From: a bacterium
GTDB taxonomy: Bacteria > Bdellovibrionota_C > UBA2361 > RFPC01
Direction: 5' to 3'
Assembly (NCBI GenBank): GCA_030428205.1
Contig: JAUIBK010000004.1
Location: forward strand, 59,912 to 123,911
DNA length: 64,000 nucleotides
Of this stretch, positions 42,721-53,000 are shown piece after piece. Each line of letters begins with the position of its first letter. The stretch's first letter is position 1. Made by a program: the position numbers and the translations under genes. Below the pieces are notes generated by a model. That model was not told the origin of the DNA, made no database searches, and saw nothing but the letters and a program-made list of their open reading frames with translations.

Positions 42721-43187
42721 GTCAGTTTATATATTCTGACACACTTCTTGTTTTGTGTCGTTTTGTATAAAGAACTGGAGCATCTCAGCGCTCTCTCTGC
42801 ATATTTATAGGATCACCTCTCGTACTTGTGAACAAAAAAAGTACACCTAATCACCTCCTTCCAAGATCCCTATATCACTTAGAAAGCTTGAGTTCCCTAT
42901 TTCCCGAGAACCAGGATTACTATGAACGTTGTGTATATAATTTGTGACCTTCATCTGTGGTTTTGAGTATACGCCAGCTTTCAGAGGGCTTGCTTACTGA
43001 GGCGTGGCTCAGGGAAGCATAATTAAAGAGTGATATCAGTATGTTGCGATGCTCTGCCGCACTTGGTTCCATGAATGTGCATAACGTACATATATAGTGG
43101 TATGTCGTTTGCATACCCAGTGTGAATGAGCAAGAGAGCGTACTCTCAGGAGGTGCGCAGGTTTTTTTAGGTTACTGGAGTAGTTGT
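42721..43187. other. Gap between GNAT gene and exported Cys-rich protein gene
   Basis: About 470 bp. A 64-codon minus-strand frame (42920-43114) has mixed composition and no ribosome site, so I do not call it. The stretch contains several AT-rich candidates for divergent promoters. Confidence 0.35.
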
Positions 43188-43838
43188 ATGAGTGTTTTTT
43201 CGAAGTTTTCCTTGATCTCGTTCCCCTTTTTCTTTAGTTCAGCCTTGGCTCTTTACGTGCCAGCCCTCGCGCAAGATAGCGGCTCTGGTGGTGAGTGTGG
43301 AGGAGTGTCATCAGAGACATTGATCTCGCCTCAAGTATGTTGGGGCTCGAACAATAATGGTGATCTTGTTTGTACTTGCACTTCCCCGAATGGAGGATTT
43401 ACCTGGGAGTTTGGCCCTTATCGAACTGTCGAAGAGTGTGAGGCACGGGGAAAGGAATTAGGCTGTGAGAAAGTAACTGCTGAGATGGCCGATAAGGATG
43501 CAGGAAACGTTTGCGACCTGGCTGAGTCAATACTCTATAGCGAAGGAGATGGGGAGCTTCCTGATTGCCCAGAAGGGTGTGGCGCACAAACCGTAGAGCG
43601 AGGAACCACCCGTTATACGGATAGTGAGAACAATCCTGTCATAGGTGAGCCAGGACCAAATGATTCTCGAAGTGTGAACTGCTGTTGGGCATACGCAATT
43701 GTGAGTTGTGTGCCTCATAAAAGAGAAAGCAATGCCATCGGTAGGTCTGAGACAGATGATTTGATTTCTCTCTTTATTGGTGAATTTGAGTCTGGAGAAA
43801 CCTCGTTAGACGTTCTGGATTCAGAGGTTTCTAGGTAG
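43188..43838 (+). CDS. Exported Cys-rich protein of unknown function
   Basis: The ATG at 43188 follows GGAG and begins a signal peptide (cleavage after PALA-Q). 216 aa. The mature part has more than a dozen Cys, many as close pairs (CTC, GCGA, CCW) with a Gly/Ser-rich, low-charge sequence, suggesting a disulfide-stabilised secreted or surface protein. No family recognised. It is probably co-transcribed with the next exported protein, 21 bp away. Confidence 0.75.
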   Translation: MSVFSKFSLISFPFFFSSALALYVPALAQDSGSGGECGGVSSETLISPQVCWGSNNNGDLVCTCTSPNGGFTWEFGPYRTVEECEARGKELGCEKVTAEMADKDAGNVCDLAESILYSEGDGELPDCPEGCGAQTVERGTTRYTDSENNPVIGEPGPNDSRSVNCCWAYAIVSCVPHKRESNAIGRSETDDLISLFIGEFESGETSLDVLDSEVSR

Positions 43839-43859
43839 TCCCCGAATAAGGAGAACATC

Positions 43860-44450
43860 ATGAATACGTTATATCGGTTATTAAGCCTCGTTGCATTATC
43901 CGTATCACTTTGTATCACTCCTAGCTTTGCTGAAGAGCTACAGTTTACTCTCCTTGCAGAGCGTAACTGTGATGGGCCAGTTGATGCGCCATACTCTATA
44001 AGCGAATCTCAGCAATTTACTCTCCCCGACAATGTGTTGCGTTACATTACCTTCACAACAGTTCGGACGGGTGGAATGGCTTCGGTGCTTAACCCTTCAG
44101 AAGAGTTTGGGTATTACAATCTCTTCTCACACTTTTGGATTACCACTTCATTAGACATTCCTGGGTATTGGAGTCATGATCTTACTACTCACACTGACAG
44201 TCTCCATGAGTCTGGATCATTTCCAGGGGGTAGTTTTCGCTCTTTTGATCTTGACTATCAGCAGACAAAGAGAAGTCAGCTTATTGACTTCCCCGTCTGT
44301 GCACCAGCCCAACCTCTTACCATTGGGGTTCAAGGAGAATGTTATACCAATGAATCAGGTGGCAATCCCTACTTTGCTGAGCGCTTTCTTGAAGTGACAG
44401 TGCGTTTTGTGTATCGACCACTACCAGAGGATGATACGAGCTGCGGTTAA
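43860..44450 (+). CDS. Exported protein of unknown function, 196 aa
   Basis: A clear ribosome site (AAGGAGAACATC) and signal peptide (cleavage at SFA-E, near residue 22). The mature protein is beta-rich with four Cys (for example RNCDGP and the C-terminal CG). It forms a pair with the Cys-rich exported protein just upstream. Function unknown. Confidence 0.75.
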   Translation: MNTLYRLLSLVALSVSLCITPSFAEELQFTLLAERNCDGPVDAPYSISESQQFTLPDNVLRYITFTTVRTGGMASVLNPSEEFGYYNLFSHFWITTSLDIPGYWSHDLTTHTDSLHESGSFPGGSFRSFDLDYQQTKRSQLIDFPVCAPAQPLTIGVQGECYTNESGGNPYFAERFLEVTVRFVYRPLPEDDTSCG

Positions 44451-44454
44451 TGTC

Positions 44455-44477
44455 CCAAAGGAGTGGTGCTCCTTTGG
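44455..44477 (+). terminator. Hairpin after the exported-protein pair
   Basis: CCAAAGGAG/CTCCTTTGG with a 5-nt loop, directly after the stop codon. No T-run follows. A second inverted repeat AAATCGTAT (44497-44505) with ATACGATTT (44523-44531) ends 3 bp before the next start codon and may hide it. Confidence 0.45.
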
Positions 44478-44534
44478 AAGAAATATGAAATACTCTAAAT
44501 CGTATTCCATTTATCTATCGAGATACGATTTGGC

Positions 44535-45284
44535 ATGGCTTTTGTCCAAAATACATTCCAAGCCGCCTTTGAGCTCCCAGCAGCTTGTGGTGCCGTATTG
44601 CGGCGTAGGCGCTTGCTTCGTCTTGTCGCAAAGCCTTTTTTCTTAGGGTCACTCCTTTTCCTCTTTTTCTTTGCACCACTGTTGTATTTTCGTCACGATC
44701 TTATCCCCCTACTCCTTGGTGAGTTTGAAGGGCTCTGGTCATACGTCATCTCGTGGGCTTTTATGATCTCAAGTCTCTTTGTTGCTGGGCTTGTGGCGTT
44801 TATTGGGGTGATTGCGTTCGGAAGTCTCTCGTATGAATCAATTGCTCTTGAGGGGTTTGTTGACAGTGGGCTCTTAACTCGAGAAGCAGCTGAACAAGAT
44901 TCCTCTACTCTTCTTGAGAATTCACTCCTGATCAGTGGAGATGTATTACAGGCACTTATCATTGCCGTTATAAGTGTCTTCTTATTGCTCCTGTCTCTTA
45001 TTCCTCCATTTCTCCTTATTACTCCGGTCTGCTTTGCGCTCTTGTTAGGCTATGAAGTTGTAGATCTTGCTCTGGCTGCGTTGCAGATTCCTCTTCTATC
45101 ACGCTGGAAGCTTCTTGTCCGAAACATTGTTGATGTGCTTGTACTTGGGGCCGTTTTCACAGTGAGTATGATTATCCCGTTTGGCTCACTCCTCTTTTAT
45201 GGACCCGCGAGTTATGCGGCGTCAAAGATTGTGTCTCGTTGGGATTTGCCCGAAGCCGGAAGATTAAAAATCGCCTCTTCCTAA
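44535..45284 (+). CDS. EI24/CysZ-like membrane protein
   Basis: 249 aa with four long hydrophobic helical hairpins and the family pattern (Pfam EI24): short N-terminal amphipathic helix FVQNTFQAAFELP, basic RRRRLLRL loop, and later helix pairs around a polar GEFEGL and a WKLLVRN segment. CysZ relatives transport sulfate; many other members are of unknown role. With only a hairpin and no ribosome site ahead of it, the start is uncertain. Confidence 0.75.
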   Translation: MAFVQNTFQAAFELPAACGAVLRRRRLLRLVAKPFFLGSLLFLFFFAPLLYFRHDLIPLLLGEFEGLWSYVISWAFMISSLFVAGLVAFIGVIAFGSLSYESIALEGFVDSGLLTREAAEQDSSTLLENSLLISGDVLQALIIAVISVFLLLLSLIPPFLLITPVCFALLLGYEVVDLALAALQIPLLSRWKLLVRNIVDVLVLGAVFTVSMIIPFGSLLFYGPASYAASKIVSRWDLPEAGRLKIASS

Positions 45285-45399
45285 GCTTGACTAAGTTACT
45301 CAAGTTTTAAAAAAGTGAAACAGTTTTCCTGTGCACCTTGCCGCAGAATTCTTGCGGGTCTATGGTGTGTGAACGGTCTACAATTGCAGTGTCACGCCT

Positions 45400-46698
45400 A
45401 TGAATGCTACCGAAGATAAACTAGACAATTACCGCCTTACATTAAACGGCAAAGAGTTTGTTCCGATTATGATTGGAGGTATGGGAGTTGATATCTCCAC
45501 GATGGAGCTTGCGCATGAAGCTGCACGGCTCGGTGGTATTGGGCATATCTCTGATGCAATGAGCCCGTTTGTCAGCGATAGACGATTTAAGACACGATTT
45601 TCTAAGTCAAAAGCTGAAGCACATAAAGAAAGTGTTGGGAGCTTTGATAAATCTTCTGTTCATTTTGAACTCGATGATCTTCGAGAGGCTCAGCAGAGAC
45701 TTGTTCGTTCTGCGATGGAGCAAAAAACTGGGGATGGAGCAGTCTTTATTAATATTATGGAAAAGCTCACAATGGCTGATCCTCAGCCCTCGCTTGAAAC
45801 ACGGCTACTCGCTGCGCTTGACGAGGGTATTGATGGAATAACGCTTTCTGCGGGACTCCACAACAACAGTTTACGTATGATGGAGAACCACCCACGGTTT
45901 CGAGATGTTCTTGTCGGCCCTATTGTCTCAAGTGTGAGAGCGCTACGTATTTTCTTACGCTCAGCGAAACGCGTAAATCGGATGCCAGACTATATTGTTG
46001 TTGAAGGCCCCCTTGCGGGTGGGCACTTGGGTTTTGGAGAAGATTGGAAGAAGCATAATCTAGAGGTAATCGTGGATGAGGTGATTGCCTATCTCAAAGA
46101 AAATGAACTAGATATTCCGGTTATTCCAGCAGGAGGAATCTTTACTGGAACTGATGCGACGTCGTATATCCACCGTGGTGCATCTGCAGTTCAAGTTGCT
46201 ACCCGATTTACCGTATCCAAAGAGTGTGGTTTGCCTGAACGTGTTAAACAAAAGTACTTTGAGGCGAAAGAAGAACAGGTTGTCGTGAATACTGTCTCAC
46301 CCACCGGCTACCCTATCCGTATGCTCACAACGAGCCCGTGCCTGTCCTCAAACATTAAGCCGCAGTGTGAACCGTTTGGATATGTGCTTGAAAAAGGAAA
46401 ATGTCAGTACATCGATGCGTATAAAGATACACCGTATGATGCTGACGGGAAAAAGTGCCCTGTTGAAGGTAAGATCTGTCTCTGCCACCATTTTAGTAAA
46501 CACAACTGTTATACGTGCGGTCACTATGTCTACCGGCTCAAGGACACAACAACGCAACTCAAAGATGGTTCTTATATGATTCCGTCAGCGGAATGGATTT
46601 TTACTGATTATCAGATGAGTCGAAATCACGAGATTCAACGAGCGGAACCTGGACAAAGTAATGAGCACGCTAGTCACAGTTCTGCTCTGCGGCTTTAA
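45400..46698 (+). CDS. Nitronate monooxygenase-type FMN flavoprotein
   Basis: 432 aa, a TIM-barrel flavoprotein. Signs of the NMO / FabK group: IMIGGMGVDISTMELA at the N-terminus, the EGPLAGGHLGF motif with the His that acts as base, and VIPAGGIFTG followed by GASAVQVATRF for the FMN phosphate. A C-terminal extension of about 110 residues carries a Cys-rich motif (CLCHHFSKHNCYTCGHY), not found in minimal NMOs. Enzymes of this type oxidise nitronates or act as enoyl-ACP reductases; the extension may bind a metal. Its end overlaps the sthA gene by 29 bp on the other strand. Confidence 0.85.
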   Translation: MNATEDKLDNYRLTLNGKEFVPIMIGGMGVDISTMELAHEAARLGGIGHISDAMSPFVSDRRFKTRFSKSKAEAHKESVGSFDKSSVHFELDDLREAQQRLVRSAMEQKTGDGAVFINIMEKLTMADPQPSLETRLLAALDEGIDGITLSAGLHNNSLRMMENHPRFRDVLVGPIVSSVRALRIFLRSAKRVNRMPDYIVVEGPLAGGHLGFGEDWKKHNLEVIVDEVIAYLKENELDIPVIPAGGIFTGTDATSYIHRGASAVQVATRFTVSKECGLPERVKQKYFEAKEEQVVVNTVSPTGYPIRMLTTSPCLSSNIKPQCEPFGYVLEKGKCQYIDAYKDTPYDADGKKCPVEGKICLCHHFSKHNCYTCGHYVYRLKDTTTQLKDGSYMIPSAEWIFTDYQMSRNHEIQRAEPGQSNEHASHSSALRL

Positions 46699-48130
46699 TA
46701 TCAGCCTGCAGTTTTGGATCGGAGGCTAGCCCTTCTACAGCGATGAGTTTATTCATGCCATCAAGTGCTGCTACTTTGTATGCTTGAGCAAGTGTTGGGT
46801 AGTTGAAGATCATATGCACAAGATTGTGGAGCGTTCCGTCCATAGCCATGACACTCTGGCCGATATGAATCAGCTCAATAGCGCCCTCGCCAAGAATGTG
46901 TACTCCGAGAATCTTACGAGTTTCTCGGTGAAAGAGGATTTTGAGTTCCCCTTTACTTACCCCTAGGATCTTTCCGCGCTCGATCTCTTCAAAGCGAGAA
47001 ATACCATATTCGTATGGAACACACTCTTCACTAAGTTGTTCTTCCGTTTTTCCTACAGCTGCGATCTCAGGGATCGTAAAAATACCGTAAGGAACGGGTT
47101 GGTTTGGGACCTCTTCGTCAACATTAAAAGCGTGAAGTGATGCTAACCTTCCCTGTTCCATCGCTGTTGAAGCTAATGCCGGTGGTCCAATGATGTCACC
47201 TACTGCGTAAATGTGGGGAACACATGTTTGGTAGTGCTTATTGACGGGGATACTCATTCTACTGTCAGGCTCAATGCCTACATTTTCGAGGCCGAGATTA
47301 TCGATATTTCCTGTTCGTCCTGCTGACACAAGCAAACAGTCGCTCACAAGCTGTTTACCGCTCTCAAGGAATGTAACAGCTCTTCCGTCAGATGAGCGCT
47401 TACACATTGTTACTGTTTCGTTTGTGCGGATGGTTACTCGCTGCTCGCGCATATGAAAAGCTAATGTCTCAGCGATCTCTTTATCAACAAATCCCAAAAT
47501 ATTCGGACGGGCTTCAACAATAGTGACTTTACACCCTAAGGTCGCAAACATTGAACCGTACTCACAACCAATGACGCCACCTCCAACGATAGTTAACGTT
47601 TGCGGGAGGTTCTCCATGTAGAGAATACCGTTACTATCAAGGATAACCTCGTTGTCGAAATCAAATCCCTCCGGCCTGCGTGGGCTTGTTCCAGTGGCAA
47701 TGATGATTTTTTTTGCGCTAAACGTTTCCTTCTTGTTTCGGTGTTGAACTTGGATGTGATGCTCATTAATAAACGAGCCAAAACCACAGATCAGCTCAAC
47801 GTTATTGCGCTGCATTTGTGCACGGAGCGTTTGCTCAATTTCTTCGATGATACCGGAAGACCAGGCGAGCAGGTCTTCCATCAAGATATTTTGTTTTACA
47901 CGGTAAGCTTTTCCAAAACGCTCTCGTACCCTATACCCAGTGAGGTGGAGTATCGCAGCTCGAAATGACTTACTCGGAATAGTTCCGTCGTGAAGACAGA
48001 CACCACCGACGGCAGGATTAAGATCAATGACGCCAACTTTCTTGCCAAGTTTGGCCGCTTGAACCGCTGCTTTTTGCCCACCAGGGCCACTGCCAATGAT
48101 AAGTAGATCGTACTCAAAACCTTTATTCAT
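46670..48130 (-). CDS. sthA: Soluble pyridine nucleotide transhydrogenase
   Basis: 486 aa, a disulfide-reductase fold with FAD site IIGSGPGGQKAA, NAD(P) site IVGGGVIGCEYG and dimerisation C-terminal domain ending TLAQAYKVAALDGMN. The usual redox pair C-x4-C is GGVCLHDGTIPSKSF: the second Cys is Thr, the sign of SthA/UdhA rather than lipoamide or glutathione reductase. The enzyme moves electrons between NADPH and NAD+ without energy coupling. Start is supported by AAGGGGAG. Convergent overlap with the flavoprotein gene. Confidence 0.93.
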   Translation of the reverse strand: MNKGFEYDLLIIGSGPGGQKAAVQAAKLGKKVGVIDLNPAVGGVCLHDGTIPSKSFRAAILHLTGYRVRERFGKAYRVKQNILMEDLLAWSSGIIEEIEQTLRAQMQRNNVELICGFGSFINEHHIQVQHRNKKETFSAKKIIIATGTSPRRPEGFDFDNEVILDSNGILYMENLPQTLTIVGGGVIGCEYGSMFATLGCKVTIVEARPNILGFVDKEIAETLAFHMREQRVTIRTNETVTMCKRSSDGRAVTFLESGKQLVSDCLLVSAGRTGNIDNLGLENVGIEPDSRMSIPVNKHYQTCVPHIYAVGDIIGPPALASTAMEQGRLASLHAFNVDEEVPNQPVPYGIFTIPEIAAVGKTEEQLSEECVPYEYGISRFEEIERGKILGVSKGELKILFHRETRKILGVHILGEGAIELIHIGQSVMAMDGTLHNLVHMIFNYPTLAQAYKVAALDGMNKLIAVEGLASDPKLQADIKAAEQNCD

Positions 48131-48284
48131 GTTTCTCCCCTTCTCCTCTAAGAGTCGGTCTTTTGGTCACTCGGGTTAAACATATTTTTAGGCTACAGCA
48201 TTACGATGTTTCGACAAGCAAGAATGTTCGAAACAAGGGTATAAACTGGGGTGTTCCCATACAAATTCTTATAATAATGACGTT

Positions 48285-48704
48285 CTATTCATAGTCGGGA
48301 ACTCCAAGCAAAGAGGCATATCTTGAACGGAGCCAGTCCTCAAAGGGGTGAACGGAGCCATCTGCTTGAAGGGTTTCAAAGATCAAGTGGTAGAGCTCAA
48401 CACGTTCTTGTGGGGTGAGCACACCACGTAAGTAGGTAGCATATGAGTCAAGAGACTCTTCCTTTTGAAGAAGATCAGAAGCTTCAGCTATAAGGTGTTC
48501 AGCGTGCTCTTCAGAGATCTGAAAGGCTTTCGTGGCAAAGTCTACAATCCGTTCACGTTCCTCGGGGGAAAATTCATTATCTACGTACGCAACATCAGCC
48601 AGGATGACCACTGCAGCAAGGGCTTTAGATTCATGCAAGCTCGTACCGAGAGGTTCGAGGATGGTGTTTGCTAGTGTGGAGAGAAGCTCTTTAAAGATGC
48701 TCAT
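48285..48704 (-). CDS. TerB-like helical protein
   Basis: 139 aa, all helices, with two acidic patterns typical of TerB-type proteins: VILADVAYVDNEFSPEE and IFETLQADGSVHPFE. In TerB and DUF533 families such loops bind divalent metal. These proteins occur in envelope-stress and tellurite clusters, but no such neighbours are present here, so the role is open. Cytosolic. Confidence 0.75.
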   Translation of the reverse strand: MSIFKELLSTLANTILEPLGTSLHESKALAAVVILADVAYVDNEFSPEERERIVDFATKAFQISEEHAEHLIAEASDLLQKEESLDSYATYLRGVLTPQERVELYHLIFETLQADGSVHPFEDWLRSRYASLLGVPDYE

Positions 48705-48849
48705 TCGTGTTCACTCTATATACTATCGTAAACAATATCGGCAGAATCGACGAATAAATTGACCGATAAGACAACGGAGAGAGGATCCTCCATTGCGAAA
48801 TAGTCCTTAGTACGAAAGACTATTTTCGAAGTTTTTAGGAGATCTCTAT

Positions 48850-49872
48850 ATGATTCGCCACCTTTTCCTCTTTCTCGCTTCCCTCCTCCTTCTTGCTGGC
48901 TGTGGGAGCTCTGCTGTCGAAGATGCTATTGATGATATCGAAGACGCGTTTGAAGTTGTCGATGGGCTCGATCGCAAACCCATTACCTACTCGCGCATGG
49001 GAGTGAATGCGTTTGCAAACCAGATGTTTGCTGGTGGAACGTGTGCACAGTACCAAGAGATTAAAAACACTCTAGGATTGAACTTTGTTCGAGTTCTCTT
49101 TAACTGGGATGACAACGTACAACCTACACCTAACTCATCACTGAACTTCTCTTTTTACGACCAGATCCTAAGCTGCATTCCTGACGGGATGGACGCTCTT
49201 GTTATTCTCACAAGCGTTCCCTCTTGGATGAATAATTCTGATAACTGGGTACAAGGCAACCCTCGCCTTACATTTGCTCGAAAATGGGCAAAGCAAGTAG
49301 CGCAGCGGTATGCAGGAAACTCTAAAATTCGCGCCTATCAGGTTTGGAATGAGCCAAATAATCCTTCCTTTGGAGTAAACTCTACGATTCAGGTTCTTAA
49401 CTCTCCTGAGAACTATATCGAGCTCGTATCTCTTGCCAGTAATTTGATAAAAAATGCAGATGGTGGAAAGACTATTGTGAGTGGAGCCACCACTGCCATC
49501 GCTCAAAACTACCCAGATACGCTCAACTACAACAAGTCGCTTGTAAACGGTGGAATACTAAGCGCGGTAGATATTTTTGGCATCCATTACTATGGAACAA
49601 ATCTTGAGGCATTCCTTGATGGAGTCAGAGGCTTTCTCAATAGTGTCTCAAAGCCAATTTGGGTAACTGAATCTGGCAGACAGGGAGTGAACAACCAGCT
49701 TGCTTATGCTGAACAAATTTGGCCTTACCTCAGAGAGAATGTTCCCGGCATCGGTCGAATTTACTACTACCGTTTCGCTGAAAACACACCTGCTGACGTA
49801 AGTTACGGTTTGAGAACGCCTGATGAGGGGTTTCCTGTGTCTGATCTCTATATTGCCTTAAGAGATCGATAG
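48850..49872 (+). CDS. Glycoside hydrolase-like lipoprotein (clan A TIM barrel)
   Basis: 340 aa with a good ribosome site (AGGAG), a lipoprotein signal and lipobox LAGC. The rest is a TIM barrel of the GH-A type: a start of strand NFVRVLFNWDD, the acid-base Glu in YQVWNEPNN at about residue 168 and the nucleophile Glu in IWVTESG near 276. Relatives include GH5, GH39 and GH113-like enzymes. It should hydrolyse a beta-linked sugar at the cell surface. Substrate unknown. Confidence 0.85.
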   Translation: MIRHLFLFLASLLLLAGCGSSAVEDAIDDIEDAFEVVDGLDRKPITYSRMGVNAFANQMFAGGTCAQYQEIKNTLGLNFVRVLFNWDDNVQPTPNSSLNFSFYDQILSCIPDGMDALVILTSVPSWMNNSDNWVQGNPRLTFARKWAKQVAQRYAGNSKIRAYQVWNEPNNPSFGVNSTIQVLNSPENYIELVSLASNLIKNADGGKTIVSGATTAIAQNYPDTLNYNKSLVNGGILSAVDIFGIHYYGTNLEAFLDGVRGFLNSVSKPIWVTESGRQGVNNQLAYAEQIWPYLRENVPGIGRIYYYRFAENTPADVSYGLRTPDEGFPVSDLYIALRDR

Positions 49873-50085
49873 AGATCTGGAATACGCACACTCGTTTGCT
49901 CAGTCTTGAAAGAGCACAAGCTTTATCAACTAGGCCGCCCTCGTGGTTGACGCGAAGATGTGAGAACGACTCAACCCCATCTCCTGTAAGGCACTGATAA
50001 TACATATTCTTTTTTAGTGCTCTCCATGTGCTATATTCGCCTGAGTACAATTCTTGGGGTTTCTACATATTAAAGACGTACCACT

Positions 50086-53000
50086 ATGCATTACACATCT
50101 ATTGTAAAAGCACTTTCACAACTTCTTGTCTGTGTCCTTACTACCTTCGCCGTGTGTGTTCACGCTCAGACTCCAACTGTCATTAAAGATATTAATCAGA
50201 TTGGAGATGCTGGTGATCCATCAGATCTGGTGGTGCTTGGTTCGAACTACCTCTTTGTCAAAGAAGATGTGGCTCATGGGCGTGAGCTCTGGATCTCTGA
50301 TGGTACTACTCTTGGAACCCACGTTCTCATCGATATCTACCCTGGCCCAGAGAGCTCCTCACCAACAAAGTTAACGAAGCAAACTATTGGTGGAATCGAG
50401 AAAATATTCTTTTTTGCTACTACGCCCACTAATGGCGTAAGCCCTGTCGAACGAGAGCTTTGGGTAACTGATGGTACACAGCTTGGCACGGAGATGGTTA
50501 TTAATCTCGGTGGTTCCTATAGTGGTATAGTCGAAGAGGCTGAATACTTAGTTGCACCTGGCTCAACTGAGAAGATTTTCTTTTTCTCATCAGATGGCTT
50601 TGTTGATGCTGCTGAGCCCTGGGCCAGTGATGGGACTGAGTTAGGAACGTATCGTATTAAAGATATTCACCCAGGACCGGCACTGAGCTCTTCTATCACG
50701 CATGTCACAGCGCTTCCTATCGGAGTTGTCTTCGGGGCGCTTGATGCAAGTGGGAATAATGAGCCTTGGATTACCAATGCGGATCTTACTGATGCTTTTA
50801 AGCTAGGTGATATTGCAGCTACTGGGAGCTCATTTCCGTCTGGATTTGAATGGAATGCCTCTTTAGGACTCCTCTTTTTTAGCGCTGATGATAACAGCAC
50901 CAATGGAAGAGAGCTCTATAAGAGTGACCTTACCCCAATGGGCGCAACACTTGTGAAAAATATCTCACTGAGTGACTCAATGCCGCTTAACATCACAAGC
51001 GTTGAAGATAGAGTGCTCTTTTCAGCTGATATTCCTTTAGAGGGAAGAGAGCTTTGGATATCTGATGGCACAGAGGCAGGAACAGTTCAGTTAGGGGACA
51101 TCAATGCGGGCTCTCAAGATTCTAATCCATCTGATTTCATTCAAGTAGGATCTGGTGTTGTTTTTGCTGCAACTTCTTCCTCTCAGGGTAGAGAGCTCTT
51201 TCGAACGAATGGCACCAACGTACAACTTCTCAAAGACATTTATCCAGGAGAAGATGATTCAAGCCCACAGCAGTTTGCGAACGTCGGAGGTGAAGTCTAT
51301 TTTCGTGCGACAACCCCAGATGAAGGAACTGAGCTATGGAAGACTGACGGAACACCAAATGGCACGATTCTCGTCCAAGATATCTACCCTGGAGTATGGT
51401 CGTCTCTTCCAGAAAGTATTGTGAACGACGGCTCAGGAGCTGTTTTTTATGCGAAGAATCCATCCATAAGTATCTTCAAGGACTCTGGCGGAGTCACTGA
51501 AGTTGTTAGTATTGCTGATCCAGTCAATACAGAGAGCTCCGTTCCAAAGTTCATTGGAACTCTTGGTACCAAGGTCGTGCTCGAAGCCGATGATGGAATA
51601 TACGGCGAAGAGCTTTGGGTGACTGATGGAACAGAAGCTGGCACCACATCTCTCGGTGATATCCTCCCTGGCCCACAAGGAAATGGAATTAGCGAGGTTA
51701 CAGATTTTAACGGTTCTATACTTTTTGCAGCCAACGACGGAGTGCATGATGATGAGCTCTGGATCTCTGATGGCACCTCTGGTGGAACCGTGATGCTCAA
51801 AGATATAAGCGCCGTCCCTGGTGAAGGTGGAAATCCGTATGGAATGACTGTGCTTGGTGATATAGCGATCTTTACAGCGTATACTCCCGATGCTGGTTAT
51901 GAGTTGTGGAAGACAGATGGTACCGAAGGTGGCACAGTCCTCGTCAAGGATATCTTCCCCGGTATTGAAGACGAAGGTGGAGAAGGTGGTGGAGATCCAA
52001 ATGAATCTTCTCCAGAAAACTTTATCCGCCTTGGAGATTTCATCTACTTTGTTGCTGAAACAGAAGATCTTGGAAGTGAGCTCTGGAGAACGGATGGTAC
52101 AGAGGCTGGAACAACGCTAGTAAAAGATATTCGTCCTGGAAGTGGCTCAGGTGGCCCGAGTTTCTTGTCTCTCTTTGGAGATATTCTACTGTTTACTGCA
52201 GAAGACGATACTCACGGTTCTGAGCTTTGGAGAACAGACGGCACTGAAGTTGGTACCTTTATGATTAAAGATATCAATCCAGGTTCCTCAGACTCCTTCC
52301 CAACGCTGATTACTCCAGGGGATACTATTGCCTACTTTGTCGCCCTGGATGAAACCCACGGCCGTGAACTCTGGAAGACGGATGGGACAGAAGGTGGAAC
52401 AGTACTCGTGAGAGATATCTACCCCGGAAGTGACTGGTCCCAGCTCAGAGAATTCCACGCTGCTGGTGATATGCTCTATTTCAACGCAACTGATGGTACA
52501 CATGGGCAAGAGCCTTGGATGAGTGATGGCACCGAGGGTGGCACCGTTTTGATTGAAGATCTTGTCCCAGGGGACAACTTTGACTCATCGGTTCCATCTG
52601 ACTTTGTCGATATTGATGGCATTGTGTTCTTTACTGCGTCGTCACCTGATACGGGAAAAGAAGTTTGGAAGTACGATGGAGTTACACTTGAAGCGTACGA
52701 TACGCTACCTGGAGAAGAAGGTGGCGAGCCTACCGACTTAGCTGTACGGAATGGATACCTCTTTTTTAACTCGCGTGATCTCTCTTTGGGGTCTGAACCT
52801 TGGGGTGTACTCATCGATGAGTGTCCTGAGGATAGCGCTAAACTTGAGCCCGGAGTATGCGGATGTGGCATCGTTGAAGACGCAGCTGATAATGATAGTG
52901 ATGGCACACCGAATTGCTTAGAGACGTGTGACAACGATCCAAATAAAACTGAACCGCTTGTCTGTGGATGTGGGATCTCAGACCTTGATAGTGACCTTGA

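Noticed and set aside
42920..43114. 64-codon minus-strand frame
   Set aside because: No ribosome site and no domain; composition only weakly protein-like.
52476..52934. 152-codon minus-strand frame inside the ELWxxDGT gene
   Set aside because: Its Ser/Pro-rich product is an artefact of the repeated codons on the other strand.
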